From: Pachyseris speciosa
Taxonomy: Eukaryota > Cnidaria > Anthozoa > Scleractinia > Pachyseridae
DNA length: 64,000 nt
Reading direction: 5' to 3'
Assembly (NCBI GenBank): GCA_016490735.1
Contig: JAEMWC010001414.1
Coordinates: 65,001-129,000 of the forward strand
Shown here: in pieces, positions 30,800 to 60,394 of the stretch
Layout of the letters: the number at the start of each line of letters is the position of its first letter
Numbering within the stretch: the first letter of the stretch is position 1
Notes under the pieces: model-generated
The model's database searches: none
The model's input: only the letters and a program-made list of their open reading frames with translations
What the model was told of the DNA's origin: nothing
Program-made: the position numbers and the translations under genes

Positions 30800-32560
30800 C
30801 TGCCTGACCACCACACCCTTAAGAACCATCGGTCAAGTTCAGAAAAAAACGAGAAATACGTCTCGCCCGCTGCATGTAAACGGTTAGTAGAACTTTTCAG
30901 AGAATAAAGTGGAAAAATAGCTCACCCTGGGTAATTCGGGGCGGAGATCAGAGAGGTTTCGCCAAGACCATACTGAAACAGGCCCTAAAGTTATCCTTGT
31001 CCATTCAATCGCAGACATGACTTCCGGTTTTTCGAGGAAAGATAAAATCCGGAAGTGATTCTCTTATGACTCCTATGTTACGTCGAGTGGGGCACGACCA
31101 GGAAGCAATCAATGAATAAGCAAAAAATGCGCCTTTAGTGAATGACTTACGCATTTGACCAAAAAACATTTCCGTTCTGGGAACTTTACCGGGAAAAAAG
31201 CGGTGTGTGACTGACACAGTGTCCATACCTCGGCATCAGGGACTTTACATAAATAAATAAATAAATAAATATCATAAATAAATAAATGAACTCCGAAGCA
31301 AATGTTCAAGATAGAAAGATCTTATATTTGTCCAGCTTTCATCATCGATCAATTTTTATTCATTTTTATTTTTTTTTATTTTCATTTCGGTCTAGCGCTC
31401 CTCCCAACTTTCCAGCCCAAACTTCCGAAATTCGTTAGAAAGTTTCATTTGAAAGGAAATGTTAAAAACAATTGTGATGATAACTTTAAATCGGTCACTC
31501 CGAGTACGTAACCTGGGCATACACTTTCCTAGGCGATGAGAGGCAACGGTATTTGTTCGCGTAGGCTCTCATGAAACTAAGCAATTGGCAGCTTCACAGA
31601 ACAACTACACTATCAGTTCGCGCACCAGGAGCCCATAGAAACCCGCAGCGTTCTAAAAATAGAAAAGATACGCGCAAAGGTTGACTCAAAGGGCTTGTAT
31701 GGGAGAGTGAAGCTACTATTCATGGGCTCCTGGCGCACTTAATATCCAATTATCTACCCTATCTATGAGACTAATGAAGCGTCCAGTTTTCTCAGAAAAA
31801 GAGGGAAAATGAATAGCGGAAGCACTCTGCTTTTATCACTCTGTTTATTTTAACAACTACGTCAAGAGTTGCTGAGGGGCGCGACAAAAACGGAAATAAT
31901 AAAAAACCGTAAAAGCTCTATTAAGCCTCCCCTCTCTATTAACCCCCTCCCTCTCTCTAATAAGCCCTCCGTTTTGAAGTCGGTTTTTGTAGTAAGCCCC
32001 CCTCTCTAATAAGCGTTCCCCCTTTTTAGCTCATTCATTGCGTCATAGCGCAATAAATGAGTATAGTGGGCATCAAATGTGGAATGGAATGTGTGGACAA
32101 AATATGTAGTAGACTCGGAGACGGAAATGAACGAGGGATCCGAACGAGGCAGCGGCCGGAAGTAATTTTGCACGCTTACCCTCGCCGTTAGTAAATTGAA
32201 AATTAACTTCGATAAAGCTGAATTACACATGCGCAAGAATACAAATATTTCTACAGTCTCACAAATAAACAAGTAACATCAAATCGCAATTTCGGCCCTT
32301 CCAAAGTGTGTAACGTGGATCAAAACCCCGAAATCTTCACACCCAGATTGTTTTCGATGCCGCGACCGGAAGTTATTTTAGACGGTTACCCTCCCCGTTA
32401 GTACATTGTTAAGCTTACTAAAGCTTTTTGCTTAATTTACCGCGAAATCCAATGGTCGGTTAACCGTGGGAAATTGCATTTGGATGAGTTCCCCAGTGAG
32501 TGTGGTCCTTCTTGATTTCAAGACTTTTCTCGTCCATAAGTGGACGCTGTCCGTTTTATT
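30800..32560. other. Gene-poor stretch
   Basis: No supported exon. It holds a microsatellite, mirrored GGAGCCCATAGAAACC / ATGGGCTCCTGGCGCA pieces near 31627 and 31721 that suggest a MITE, and C/T-rich CCCCTCTCTAATAAGC repeats near 31925-32020. Confidence 0.4.
31246..31288. repeat. AAAT microsatellite
   Basis: Tandem AAAT/ATAA units, with ATC interruptions. Confidence 0.8.
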
Positions 32561-32564
32561 TTTA

Positions 32565-32870
32565 GGGGTTGTTTACATGAGAAAACTCGCACCGGCGCGA
32601 GTTTCATACCGGGGTGAGGTTGATACCGGGGCGACTTTTGTCCCGGCGCGAGTTCACTCTGGTTCCCTCTCGGAGCTCTGTATTCGTTTACATGATACCA
32701 GCGAAAAATGTCATGTCGCACCGGAGCGAGTTCACCCCGGTTCCTGCACCGGAGCGAGAATTTTCGCTCCGATGCAAAATCTCGCGACGGTATCTTGTAA
32801 ACGAATTCAGAGCTGCAAGAGGGAACCGGAGTGAACTCGCGCCGGGGCGACTTATCATGTAAACATCCCC
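32565..32870. mobile_element. Harbinger-type MITE with TTA target duplication
   Basis: GGGGTTGTTTACATGA at the left mirrors TCATGTAAACATCCCC at the right; TTA flanks at 32562-32564 and 32871-32873. The inside is full of CCGG.GCGAGTT repeats in both orientations, which create the overlapping ORFs. Confidence 0.8.
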
Positions 32871-33839
32871 TTAGTTTTCTAATCGATGTTTAATTTGAGA
32901 GCTCGATTACCAGCCTCTATTTCCCAAATGAGCCGAAATTGGGCTTTTATATAAAGCCACCCGCAGTATTCCATCAAAAATTCTCGCAACAGAGCAGAAA
33001 CCAAAACACACCTGGGTAGTTAGCAAAGACAAATACAAAGTATAGCTGAAAAAGAGGAGTTATAAGCAATGTAAGTAAAAAGATTAAAGAAACAGAAATT
33101 GTTCATTGTTCTTATTTCTCGTTCGACGTTATAAGTAGAGCATTGTTTGACTTAGAAAGATATGCATTTATATGGAAACTAAAACTGGTACATTGTATCG
33201 CTGAACCTCTCACAAAGATGAACTTTGAATATGCTTGTTAACGCTGCTATATTATTGTACGCATTTTCAGTAAAAGTTTGTGTAAATTTGCGAGCAGTCC
33301 GCAACATTACACTTTACCAGCATCTTGATATGCAAATAACGAAACGTGACCCGTTTATCAACAAGTTGCCATTCTTTATCTTTTTTTAGATAAACTACAT
33401 AAACTACATGTGTTGTTATAAAGAATTCTATAATAATATACAAGGTTCAATACGCCATGCAAACTCTTCATAATTACTGTTACATGCATTTTAACGAGAA
33501 ATTCAGTGCCAGTTTGTATTTTCTTATTTCTAAACTGCGATGAAAATATTTCACGTGAACTTTCCATCCTTATCTGTATCTCAAATAAACATGTCCTGAT
33601 TCTAACAGTCTATTCTTTCCCCTTTTGGTACACATTAGCAGCATTCAACAGTACAATGAAAAGTGTCCATTACAATGAATGAGCTGGCTCCAAGAGCCCT
33701 TTGATTGGGACATGAGATCCTCCTATTCCCTCTTACGACATCCGCTTCATGCGGCCCAGCTGCTTTGCTTTTAAACAAATATATACTCAATCACATAATA
33801 CTATTTGCTGTTCTGTATTTAATTCTAAAGTTTCATAGC

Positions 33840-33854
33840 ATGTTTAAGATTTGA
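33840..33854 (+). repeat. Left target-site duplication of the LINE
   Basis: ATGTTTAAGATTTGA is repeated exactly at 35664-35678, directly after the poly-A stretch. Confidence 0.85.
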
Positions 33855-35663
33855 TGTACGCAAAACGGAAGCTCTTTCGGATTGGCTCTAAGACTGGTCA
33901 TGAGAAAATTCTCGTGCCAGGAAAGAACTTCAAATGGCCAAGATGCAAGGTCAAAACGCCAGGCTTATGGCTTTCAACTGATCCAGATCTGGCGATAACC
34001 TTGAACTATAAAGAAAAAATTGAAAAAATTAGGAAATTATTAAGCTGCTGGAAATACTGGAGGCTCACACTGCTAGGGAAAATTACCGTGCTAAAATCGC
34101 TAGCCGCATCATTGATCGTTTACCTACTTGCCTCGTTGCGCTCAAACCATTGTGCTCTAAAAGAAATAAACGACATGTTTAATCAGTTCTTATGGAATAG
34201 AAAAGGCGACAAAATAAAGAGGAAAGTCATGATTAACGAACCCCGAAATGGCGATCTAAAAATTATTGATCTCTTTTCTTTCAACAAATCTCTCAAAACA
34301 ACGTGGATAAAAAAGTACTTGGACACAACTAACAACGAGAAATGGAAACTCCTGTTTGATGTGGAACTTAAGAACTATGGAGGCGAAAGTTTTTTCCACT
34401 GTAACCTAAATGTTAGGGATGCAAAGGAAATGATCAGGGTCACCGACCCTTTCCTTAAGGAAATATCAGAATATTGGGCCGAAATAAACTTTGAGCGCCA
34501 AATATCTTCTGAAATCAGTTTTGGAGAACAGGCATTATGGTTCAATTCACTACTGAGAATAGAAAATAAGCCCGTTTTCTTTAAGGATTGGTTTGGAAAT
34601 GGGATAACTAAAGTAAAACACCTTCAAACAACAGGAAACAATGGATTTCTGACTCTGAATGCCTTTTTCGCAAAACATGACCTAAAAGTACGCCCTCTTG
34701 GTATTTACGGTCTCTTGTCAGCTATAAAATCCCTTCGTAAAACGGTCTCCGGAACTGCCGAACTTAGGGAACACAACTCGGAAACTTTTTGTGATAAGAT
34801 TATGAAAAGCAAAAAGCCAGGTCCGTTAATTTACAAACAGCTAGTCAATGCCAAAGGTATAATCCCAAGCAATAGCCAAAATAAATGGCTTCAGGACTGT
34901 AACTATATTGATGAAGGTAACAATTTTAACAGGGAACTTGCTTATCTCATGACACCAAGATGCACCAAAAGCACTACACTGATCGAGTTCCAGTTTAAAC
35001 TTTTGCATAGGCGTATACCAACCAATGACTTTTTATTTAAAATAGGAAGGAAAGAAAACGAGGAATGCATGTTTTGCCATGATTCCGCGGAGACATTAAT
35101 CCACCTATTTTGGTCATGTCATGTTACTTCCACCTTTTGAAAAGAGTGACCGACTGGCTTCACGACAACCTCCCGTTAATTGACGAATACATTCTATTGA
35201 ATATTATAGCACTTGGCCTGAGGCCGGAATTTCATGCAAAATATGCGCTTCAATTAAACTATTGTTTCCTGTTAGCGCGTTATCATATATGGCAAGCCAA
35301 ATTGGACGAAACGTCACCAAGGTATACGCCTCCTTTTTACGTCTTGTCAAATCTAGACTAGCAATAGAGACAAAAGCGGGAGACACCTCAAAATGGACTC
35401 CTTTTGTTGACTGCCTTTAATTTTTCTTTTTTCCTATTCCCCTGACGGACAATCTATTGGAAAATATGCGACAATTTTTTAATTATCTAAAAATTCTATA
35501 AGTATATTACCAAATTGCTCCACTTTTCAAATTTTTTTTTTCATGTAACGTGCTCTTGTAATTGGTTTGTACGTGTATTTTGTTTCTGTCACATGGCTGC
35601 AACATTAAAAGTTTCCCTCAATAAAAAAAATAAAATAAAAAAATCTAAGATCATAAAAAAAAA
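33855..35663 (+). mobile_element. 5'-truncated LINE (non-LTR retrotransposon)
   Basis: The ORF from 33855 encodes the C-terminal half of an L1-like ORF2: LTLLGKITVLKSLAASLIVY, then LFWNR-type linker, and the zinc-knuckle CMFCHDSAETLIHLFWSCH. The endonuclease and RT core are absent. One missing base near 35140 shifts the frame (WKRVTDWL continues at 35135-35360), and another near 35332 shifts it again before a final stop near 35420. A poly-A-rich tail ends at 35663, and a perfect 15-bp target duplication brackets the element. Truncation is typical of incomplete reverse transcription. Confidence 0.88.
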
Positions 35664-35678
35664 ATGTTTAAGATTTGA
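35664..35678 (+). repeat. Right target-site duplication of the LINE
   Basis: Exact copy of the 15 bases at 33840-33854. Confidence 0.85.
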
Positions 35679-35831
35679 AAGACGCCCCGCCTCTCCATTA
35701 ATCCCCCCTCTCTAATAAACCCCCGTTAATGAGGCCTGAAATTAAATAAGGCCCCCTCCCCGGAGGGTCATATAGCTTTTACGGTAGGCTCCTGCAAAAA
35801 AATAACTGAATAAGAATGAGCCCTCTTCTTA

Positions 35832-36403
35832 GGCACTGTTTACACGGTTACGCCTTTCGTTTACACGGCGCCTGTCGAGGTCGTTATTAGAACCGAGTGG
35901 TTTTGAAAACGCTTTCAAAAGTGGAGCGTTTTCAAAGCGAGACGGTGTCATTGGTCGTGTAAACGTCGAAACCGCATCGACTTAAAAACGGTTACTTATT
36001 TTGGTGCGAAAGTGGCTGGCTCGCGAAAGTTAAATACGCTTTGTTGCACAATCACAATTAAAGTTCGCTTTATCAGCTTTCATAATTTTACTCTTTATAA
36101 ACCGAGACTATCGTAATAACAGGCAGAGATGTCTTAAAATGTTGACTTTTTGGTCCATACGCTCCAGAGTAACGAAGAGAAAAGCAAAACGACGATTCTG
36201 GATTCGGCCTGGGTGGACTCGTGTTTGGTGGGACAACTTTCAGGAACTTTTTGGATGGTGTTATGCTTCCAGAAGAATGCCTGAGAACGAGAAAAACGGT
36301 TGGATAGGTTCCGTGTAAACATTTCCAAACCGTGTCGTTTTTGATGCGGTTTCGAGGTTATGAAACCGTGTCGATTGGACACCGCGTCCGTGTAAACGAT
36401 GCC
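35832..36403. mobile_element. Harbinger-type MITE with TTA target duplication
   Basis: GGCACTGTTTACACGG and the near complement CCGTGTAAACGATGCC are the ends; TTA flanks at 35829-35831 and 36404-36406. Internal sequence has repeated TTTTGAAAACG and CGTGTAAACG blocks. Confidence 0.8.
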
Positions 36404-36679
36404 TTAGTTGTTGTTGTTGTTGTTTCTGGATATAATACGTTTTGCTCAGACACGCGGTACATACATCATGATAAAGACAATGTTTTAAAGACGTGGCTTT
36501 ATCCATTGCTTTTCTGTGTGTGTCCGCTTTCTTCACAATATAATCTAGTTTCTAATGTTTCCGGTGGCGGTGTTAGTGGAAGATGGGAGGGGAGGGCAAA
36601 TTGAAGGGAAAGCCCTGGGAACGGGGCTGGAGGGGAGGGCGCTAGGGTTGACTTCATTTTATGATTCTAGCCGTCATTC

Positions 36680-36957
36680 TAGCCTCCCTCGCAGCCGTCG
36701 TTTGTGTCGGTCCTATTCCCCTCCCCACCAACGTCCGCTGAACCGAGCCGAACATTCCATTCCAGGAACTGACCAATCACATCCTGGCTTTTAAATTTCG
36801 GTAGCTAAGTTTGCGGCCGTTGTTTGCGTCGGTTCTATTCTCCCTCCTGACTGGATACTCAGACACAATGGGAATGGAGTGTCCGGCTCGGTTCGGCAGA
36901 CGTTGGTTGGGAGGGAGCTAGAATAGGACCGACACAAACAACCTGCGAAGGAAGCTA
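36680..36957. mobile_element. Mutator-like MITE, second copy
   Basis: TAGCCTCCCTCGCAGCCGTC through the mirrored CCTGCGAAGGAAGCTA corresponds along its whole length to 22443-22734. No clean target duplication is visible. Confidence 0.75.
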
Positions 36958-37539
36958 TTTTTGATTCGTGTTTCTCTCACAGTCTCAATGAATCATCCTC
37001 GTCCAAAAATAACCCCCCTAAAGGAAGACATTTTTTTAATTAGTGGCCAGGGGACGCAGATAACGGCAAATATAATCCTTCAATGTTCGCCATAGCCACA
37101 GTTTTAGGGAAGGTCGATGTCTCCAGTCCCGAACGCGATAGTTCGTTCAAAAAATATCTAAGTGTTTGCAGAGCTTATTTCCGGACCTGATGTTCTCATC
37201 ACATGAAAATCCCGAAGCGTTTTGACGTAGATCGCGATGGAAGAAAACAGAAGCGCCCCCTCAAAATCAACAAGGGTGCAATAGAAAACGGATGTGACTA
37301 CGTGCGCGCCGGTTTGATGCAATAACCATATTTGGAAGTGCGTCACGGGTTGACGTCTCGGCCAGGTGAAGTCACCGCTCGAACTTGAGTCACGGAGGAG
37401 AGAATTGGAACGATCGCTTGTTCCTGGAAATGAATTGACGGAAGTTCATGGGTTTTATCGTTAAAAGGATTTCGTCGACTTAGTTCTTGCAAGACGAACG
37501 TTCGCAATTGAGGATCGGGTTCTAGGCAACAAATCGAGC
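36958..37539. other. PKC upstream region and 5' UTR
   Basis: Mostly unique sequence between a MITE and the PKC start codon. No TATA box near the ATG. It probably holds the promoter and 5' UTR. Confidence 0.4.
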
Positions 37540-54238
<16,699 letters not shown>

Positions 54239-55240
54239 GCTGGTCACTTTCTGAAAACAGAGGAACAAGACAGATGAGAGTAGCACTCGCTAACGATTGA
54301 ACGAAAATGGCAGCTCGTGAAATGAGTGCTGTCTTCTGTCTTACATTTGAATGGTCACACTGTGTGGCCGCTCAAAGAACAACTAGAACAACCTGTATAT
54401 GTAGCATAAAAAAGAGCGGTAGTTAGAATCGTACTACACCATCAAAGTAATAGATAAATCAGTTTTTTAATAGGGTAACTTTAGTGGGCAGGGGTGGCTG
54501 GTAGGTCTAAGGGGATGCATGTCTTACCTTAGGGTCCAGTTTTGGTACCACGGAGCCGTCCTTACTGTCAATGACAAATGAGATAGATTCTTTGCAATTT
54601 TGTGGCAAGCCTGTCGTTTTGATGTCACACAATTAGTATCACTTCTCATGACATATCGTCATGAAAAGAACAGTTTCTCTATGGGCCCCTGCCCTTAACC
54701 CCCCCCCCCCAACCTCCCCCCCCCCCTCCAACTCCACTTCTCCCTTGAGGTAGACTCAAGAATTCCTTTGCGGTGACTTGTAACATCATTGTATTATCAT
54801 TGTGTATTATGTCTTGTTTTGAATTTTGTTGGTTGATTTGGCTCCATTTACAATAACCTTAACCATCGACCACAAGCAATAGTTCATGGGAGAGAATCTG
54901 TGAGCCGATGATTTTCTCAACACGTCACTCAATGCAAATGTACTACTGTACTAAGGAGAAATTAAAAGTTAATCACCTGTGGAAAACAGAAGGGAAAATA
55001 TTTTAATGTTAAGACTTTCTTTCTCCAATTCCTTCGAATAATGGCAATATACATTGTATATGTGTATAATTTTACACGATTTTTCTTATATTAGCAATCT
55101 TAAGGTTCCTTTATTTAAAGGCATAAACCATATAGGAAATATTTCGTTTAGAATTGTGTTGCACTGCTATTTGTACATATAAATTATTTGCACGACGTTT
55201 TAAGTCTGATGCGAATAAATGTGGTGAGAAATTCTGGTCT
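54239..55240 (+). other. PKC 3' UTR
   Basis: About 1 kb without ORFs between the stop codon and an AATAAA at 55213-55218, the likely poly-A signal. It includes C-rich runs at 54698-54730. Confidence 0.55.
55213..55218 (+). terminator. Candidate PKC polyadenylation signal
   Basis: AATAAA about 975 bases after the PKC stop codon, followed by T/G-rich sequence (CTATTTTGTTTGTTATTTC). Confidence 0.5.
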
Positions 55241-55961
55241 ATTTTGTTTGTTATTTCATTAATAGGCTGTAAGAAGAATGCACACTTGCAAGTCTTGTTC
55301 TTGTCCAGAAGAACCTCTCTTTCTTTTTAACTTGCTCAACAAACCAAAGTAACATATCTTGCTTTTGTCACCGTATACACTTTGGTTTGAGAGTCAGGCT
55401 TTTCTTTGGGCTTTTATTTTTATATTAGAACTTTTTATTGAGACATGTTGGCAACCTAGGCATCCCTTGCCTCCTTCGCAGCAATCTTTCCTCCCCAAGG
55501 AAGAAAGATTGCGTGACGTGCCAAAAGAGCGTCTGCGCAGGAGGCTAAGGCATCCCTGGCTGTTAAATCGTTTTCTTTTTCTGACAGATCTTTACGTAAG
55601 AAATTTTTCAGCAGTCAAAAGTAAACTTGACAACACAATCAGATATTTGACGCTCCCACATTCCTGATGTAATTTATTCATATATCTACTTTTTCATTAA
55701 AGCAAACAAACACGATCCTTTTTTTCGTTTGCATGTAAATCAAGTAGATAGCTTCGAGACATCACATATATTGAAAGCCATTGTATTGGTCCGTAAATCG
55801 ATATCGATTCGCAGCACCTTCCAAAATAGTCGATAATTAACCGGAAAATAGACGACCATTTCGGTACCATCGTAAAAACATAACATTCAAATTCGCGCGA
55901 AGGACACGCATAAGATAAATACAGCTTTGCGCTTGGTTGGAGCAAGACTTTCCCTTCTGCA

Positions 55962-56267
55962 ATGTCGCGCTTTGCTGTTGAGAAACATTACGGCGAATGG
56001 ATGCTGTCTCGTTGGTACGACAATATTCCCGGTCCAGACAGGCTAGTTGAAGTTTCCACGTCGCTAAGTGAAGAAGACGCGTTCGGCCTGGTGAATGCTT
56101 GGTCCCAGAAACTTCTCACTCCAGGACTTGATCCAGCGCGGCTAAACAGCATAAACGAATCGCTGATCTCCAGTCACTGGAACCAAGCTTGTAGAATGGG
56201 GTGCCTTGCCGTGCAGTTCACTTACATCAATGGTTTTTATCATCGCTTCGTATGGAGGGTGTCTTAA
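55962..56267 (+). CDS. Unrecognised 101-codon ORF
   Basis: MSRFAVEKHYGEWMLSRWYD through LVEVSTSLSEEDAFGLVNAW to a stop at 56267. The amino-acid mix looks like a folded alpha-helical protein, and the region is not visibly repetitive. It could be a single-exon gene or a first exon (possible donor TTC|GTATGG at 56247). No family recognised. Confidence 0.42.
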   Translation: MSRFAVEKHYGEWMLSRWYDNIPGPDRLVEVSTSLSEEDAFGLVNAWSQKLLTPGLDPARLNSINESLISSHWNQACRMGCLAVQFTYINGFYHRFVWRVS

Positions 56268-56269
56268 AT

Positions 56270-58022
56270 GGAAAACTGGAGGCTTCCGCGGTACGCCTCT
56301 GCATACAGCAAAAAAGGTGCCGGCATTGATTCACCTACGAGCCTACTTAAAGTGATGTTATGTTATTGATTTGCGAACTGATTTCGACCTCTGATCAACT
56401 CTGGCCAAGAGCGAACTGTAAGAAGTCCGTCATACTTTCATATTTGTCATAATTTTTCTCCAGAATATTAATATTGTAAATTAAGTGAGCACTATGTTGT
56501 TAATGACTTAGTTTGTACACACCCAGTAAAGATTGATTTTTCACTCTTAGATCAGTTATAACTGCCTCGAGATCGACCGATTTTACCGGTAACAGAATAC
56601 TGTGTTGTAATGAAAACTATAAATTGGCCTGTTTGTGTGTTGTACAATGATGCTCCAAAAATGTAGTTTCTCTCTTGAAAATATGGTTCTTCTTTCAGGT
56701 CGTGGTGTTCTTGGCGGCTAAAACAGTCAATGCGCGGTCTTTCCAAAACCTGTCTCCTAAAGAATCAAAACGAAAGGATTAAATTAGAGTTTCAATACAG
56801 TATGTCAAAATTAAAACAGAAAATTTTGTCTTTCAGAAAAATCTGCCATGTTCTTGTCATTTTACATGTGCGTCGAAATCAAATCGCCAGGATCCCAATT
56901 TTGTGTGGGAGCACTGGTCATACAAGAATAGAACAAGATCTTTACATGTCAGTTTTATTTTGCATTAAAAGCCTTTAATCCGTTTCCGACATTTAAATAT
57001 TTTATATGGTGTGGTTGGCAAACTTGTGATTTCCGAACAATGATTGTTAGTGACAGTGGAATTTGCTCATGACCAATCAATCAAGTGACTTGTTTGAAGA
57101 AAATTCCCTCGTCACCAATACAAAGAAGCTCAAAGACACTGCAAAGGCTAAATAAATATGGAATTATGCGACACTTTGATAAACGTCGCAGCAGTTTATA
57201 TACATGTACTATGTTACTGTCAGACTTTCTTTCATCAACTTTCGCTCAAGACAAGCGATTGGCTTTGAGCTTAGATCAATCACAGGGCCCACGCAGCAAG
57301 TTTGTGATTGGGGAGGGGGGGTCACTTGGAAAGCGTTAGCGTGAGTCAACTAGGGGGGGGGGGGGGTCCGGAGGACAATTTTTAAATTAAAGTCCTCTGA
57401 AAAGGCGGGAAATGCATTGAAAACTAAGATGGTATGGTGAAACTTATGTACTTTCAGCAAAAAAAGCGGTGTTTTAAAACAGCAATAATCAGTTCGATAA
57501 AATCGATAAAAGGTTAAATAGAAAAGTAACTTCAATATTTTTAGTATTACTTGCTTTTTACTGTTGAAAAAGGTGGGATCCATTACTCATCACGTACACT
57601 GGTTACATCTTGGAAGTAACAATTCACCATTGAGATAAACGAAAACAAGTCATAATTTGAAAGAGAGTTCTTTGTGGAAAGTACTCGCCTCTTGAATTCT
57701 TGCTCAAAGCGACCACATTTGTATTTTCAAATGAAATATCGCAATAATCGATACCATTGTTGAGAGTATCGTATCGTGAATACGGTTTAGCCGTTTCCGC
57801 CCTGCGTCGAACTTCTCAGTCAAAGCAAGGCGCACTCTCTCTTATAAAAATTAATTTTCGTTTAAACGTAAATAAAACACTCCCGGCTAATTACTATATG
57901 AAAAACGTTTGCGTCAGGCCTCGCTTTGAAGAAGCGGCTACCTAAACTGGATTCGGAAAAGGGCTATTACCGAAGTGAAATGGGAAAATAGCATTTGACC
58001 GGTTTAATTTGATTTGCGGCAG
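56270..58022. other. Gene-poor stretch
   Basis: No supported exon or clear repeat ends; contains a poly-G run at 57353-57366. Confidence 0.35.
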
Positions 58023-58135
58023 CGTCATTAAAGAAGGATTTATTTATGACAGTAGCTGGGATGCAGTTCAAAGATTGTCCCTTCGCTCTGTGGGAGCAGT
58101 AAAATACTGTTTTCATGATATATTCAAGCAGAAAG
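58023..58135 (+). CDS. Candidate internal exon, unknown gene
   Basis: A TTGCGGCAG acceptor and an AGAAAG|GTAAGC donor flank VIKEGFIYDSSWDAVQRLSL then RSVGAVKYCFHDIFKQK. It takes two carried bases and passes one. It might belong with the ORF at 55962, but no phase-compatible link was established. Confidence 0.35.
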
Positions 58136-58732
58136 GTAAGCGATAAATATAAAGCGATTTTCGTTTCACCTTGAAAAACGTTTTGCGCAAATGCATGTTC
58201 GCCACTACTTTAAAAGATCATTCAGAACAGTTCACCGCCAGATCCGCGAGAACACGCTAATATGGCCATTAATAACGGGGAAAATAACCCATAAACAATG
58301 CTGAAAATGCGTAGCATGCTCACAGAACCAACTCGCAAAAAGCCGCGCGGGTTTCCGTCGGTTCCTTAAAGCAATCAAAGTACCATTTTTCAGTGTGTGT
58401 GTTGTTGCCATCCTATCATTTCAAATTCAAACGAAGATCGCTCCATAAATACAAACAGATCTCTTATCACTTTTTAACCGGAGCTGAGGTATTGATTCGC
58501 TAAAATATAAAGTTACATTTAGCTGCAAAACACTGCTAGAGAAACACTAACTTGAGTTCTACTATAGATAACATTCAGTGGTTGTCGCCGTCTCAACGTA
58601 AGCAAATGAACTTTAACGGAGCTTTACATTATGATTAATGACTGAAGCCTTTAAGCTAGCGCAGCATAACGTAGCTAGAGATTTCTCCCTGATATTGTCA
58701 ATAAGATGGACTATTGTTAGCGAGATTGACAA

Positions 58733-58775
58733 ACAAACAAATAAATAAATAAATAAATAAATAGATAAATAGATA
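58733..58775. repeat. AAAT/AGAT microsatellite
   Basis: Tandem AAATAAAT units passing into AGATAAAT. Confidence 0.8.
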
Positions 58776-60380
58776 ACTTTATTTATGTGTCAACAATATT
58801 TAGCATTTCTCCTAAATAGGGATATCTTAACAAGTCACAGTTATCATGACTATTTACAAGATAACAATTGAAAAACAACCTGTATATATTGGTAAAAAAG
58901 TCTGACTACAATATAGTACTCTTCTCTAAGTTGGGCTGGTAACCCTAGGGGTTTTCAAAAATCTGTTAGAGTTTAATTTCTTGGTACCGTGAAGGGCATA
59001 AAGTAAGATTGAAAGAAACGTACTAGCATATTGTATACCCCGGCGAAATTTCGAAAATTGGTATACCAAATACTTATGTTCAGCTGCAACAAGATGACAC
59101 ACCGAAATTTGCATTTGGCGATAGGACTATCCAGGGCGGAAGGTATAGACTTGCTCTAATCGGTCAAAGAATAGTGAGTTTTTGTGATCTTATCTGGCAT
59201 AAATAAAGAGGCTGAGTTGTACATCGCATTTCATATATGCAATATAAAACAAACGTCGGAAACATTCTTGATAATTCGCAACTTCTAGCTGTTTCATGTC
59301 AGTTTATTTGTTCAGTCTAAACGAAACAGGAGAAACTTGTATTTTAATTTGGCAGTAATGTATTGTACACGACCCATAAGCTTTCAGCTTTCATGCATAT
59401 GCATCGTGTACATATAAAGGCAACCTACCTACCTAACAGATAGGGATTACTGGACACTCGAGAGAGATGCCTGCAAAATAAAGATATCAACTAGTTAGAG
59501 CCGAGCGGATCGAACAGTCGTTCCTGTTAACCTTGGCCTGACTCTTAAGACTTGAAGATCTCCAGAGGCGAAGTTGTGCCAAAACTAAGAGAAATGACAA
59601 AAAAATAAAAGTTTATGAACAAAAATCCGTTTTACTGCGATCTGGGAAATGGATAAGTTATAGTATTACTCTCATGAAAAAAAAAAAACTTTGAAACTGA
59701 TAATGCCTTACATTGCAACATTGACAGTTCCCGAAAGTTGTATGGATGTTTAATAAAAAAATAACTTTGAAATCCTTTATATTACAACGTTGACAATTTC
59801 TGAAAATTGTATGGATGTTTAATGAAAAATAACTTACGGTTATAAGTCGGCCATCAAATTTATTGCACATTCATAAAATTTGACAGCATGCTTCCTTTGG
59901 TGTGGAAACCAAATGGACAACCTAGTTGAAGATGGCAAATAAAGTCTCAGGACAACACAATGCTACGTAAACATTCGCCGGTCGACCTTTCTAAAAAGCT
60001 CTTTTTTATTAAATGAACTTCGGTTGCAAGATCTGTTGGAGCAGAGTGTTGCAGTAAATATGATGGCGTTGGTAAAAGAACGGAAAATGGTCTTGTGAAA
60101 CGCTGGAAAAGAAAAATAACGAATATCGACAGGAAAGGTTTGTACTGTGATATTAATGGCCAAATTGATTTCTCTTCGGTTTTTCTTTTGTGCAAACAAA
60201 TTGTAAAACAGACACACCAGCAAATAATGCATGATTTTAATTGCTTTCCACAACACATTTCATCCGAACCAATTTTATTGCAACCGGGAACCTCTAAAGG
60301 CTAACCTCATATCACATTATTATCTGTCATTTCGCACAGTTAATTTTAAACTTGAGATGTTACAATGTTGTGTTCCCCAC
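58776..60380. other. Gene-poor stretch
   Basis: No supported exon. Two near-identical ~60-base segments (about 59690-59750 and 59762-59822, each with GTATGGATGTTTAATGAAAAA-like text) form a short tandem duplication. Confidence 0.4.
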
Positions 60381-60394
60381 TGATCAAGCCCGCG

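Noticed and set aside
32466..32862. Overlapping ORFs of 82-122 codons
   Set aside because: Created by GC-rich inverted repeats inside a Harbinger-type MITE.
55359..55667. 102-codon ORF after PKC
   Set aside because: It covers an imperfect inverted repeat (GCCTCCTTCGCAGC..GCGCAGGAGGC); no sign of coding.
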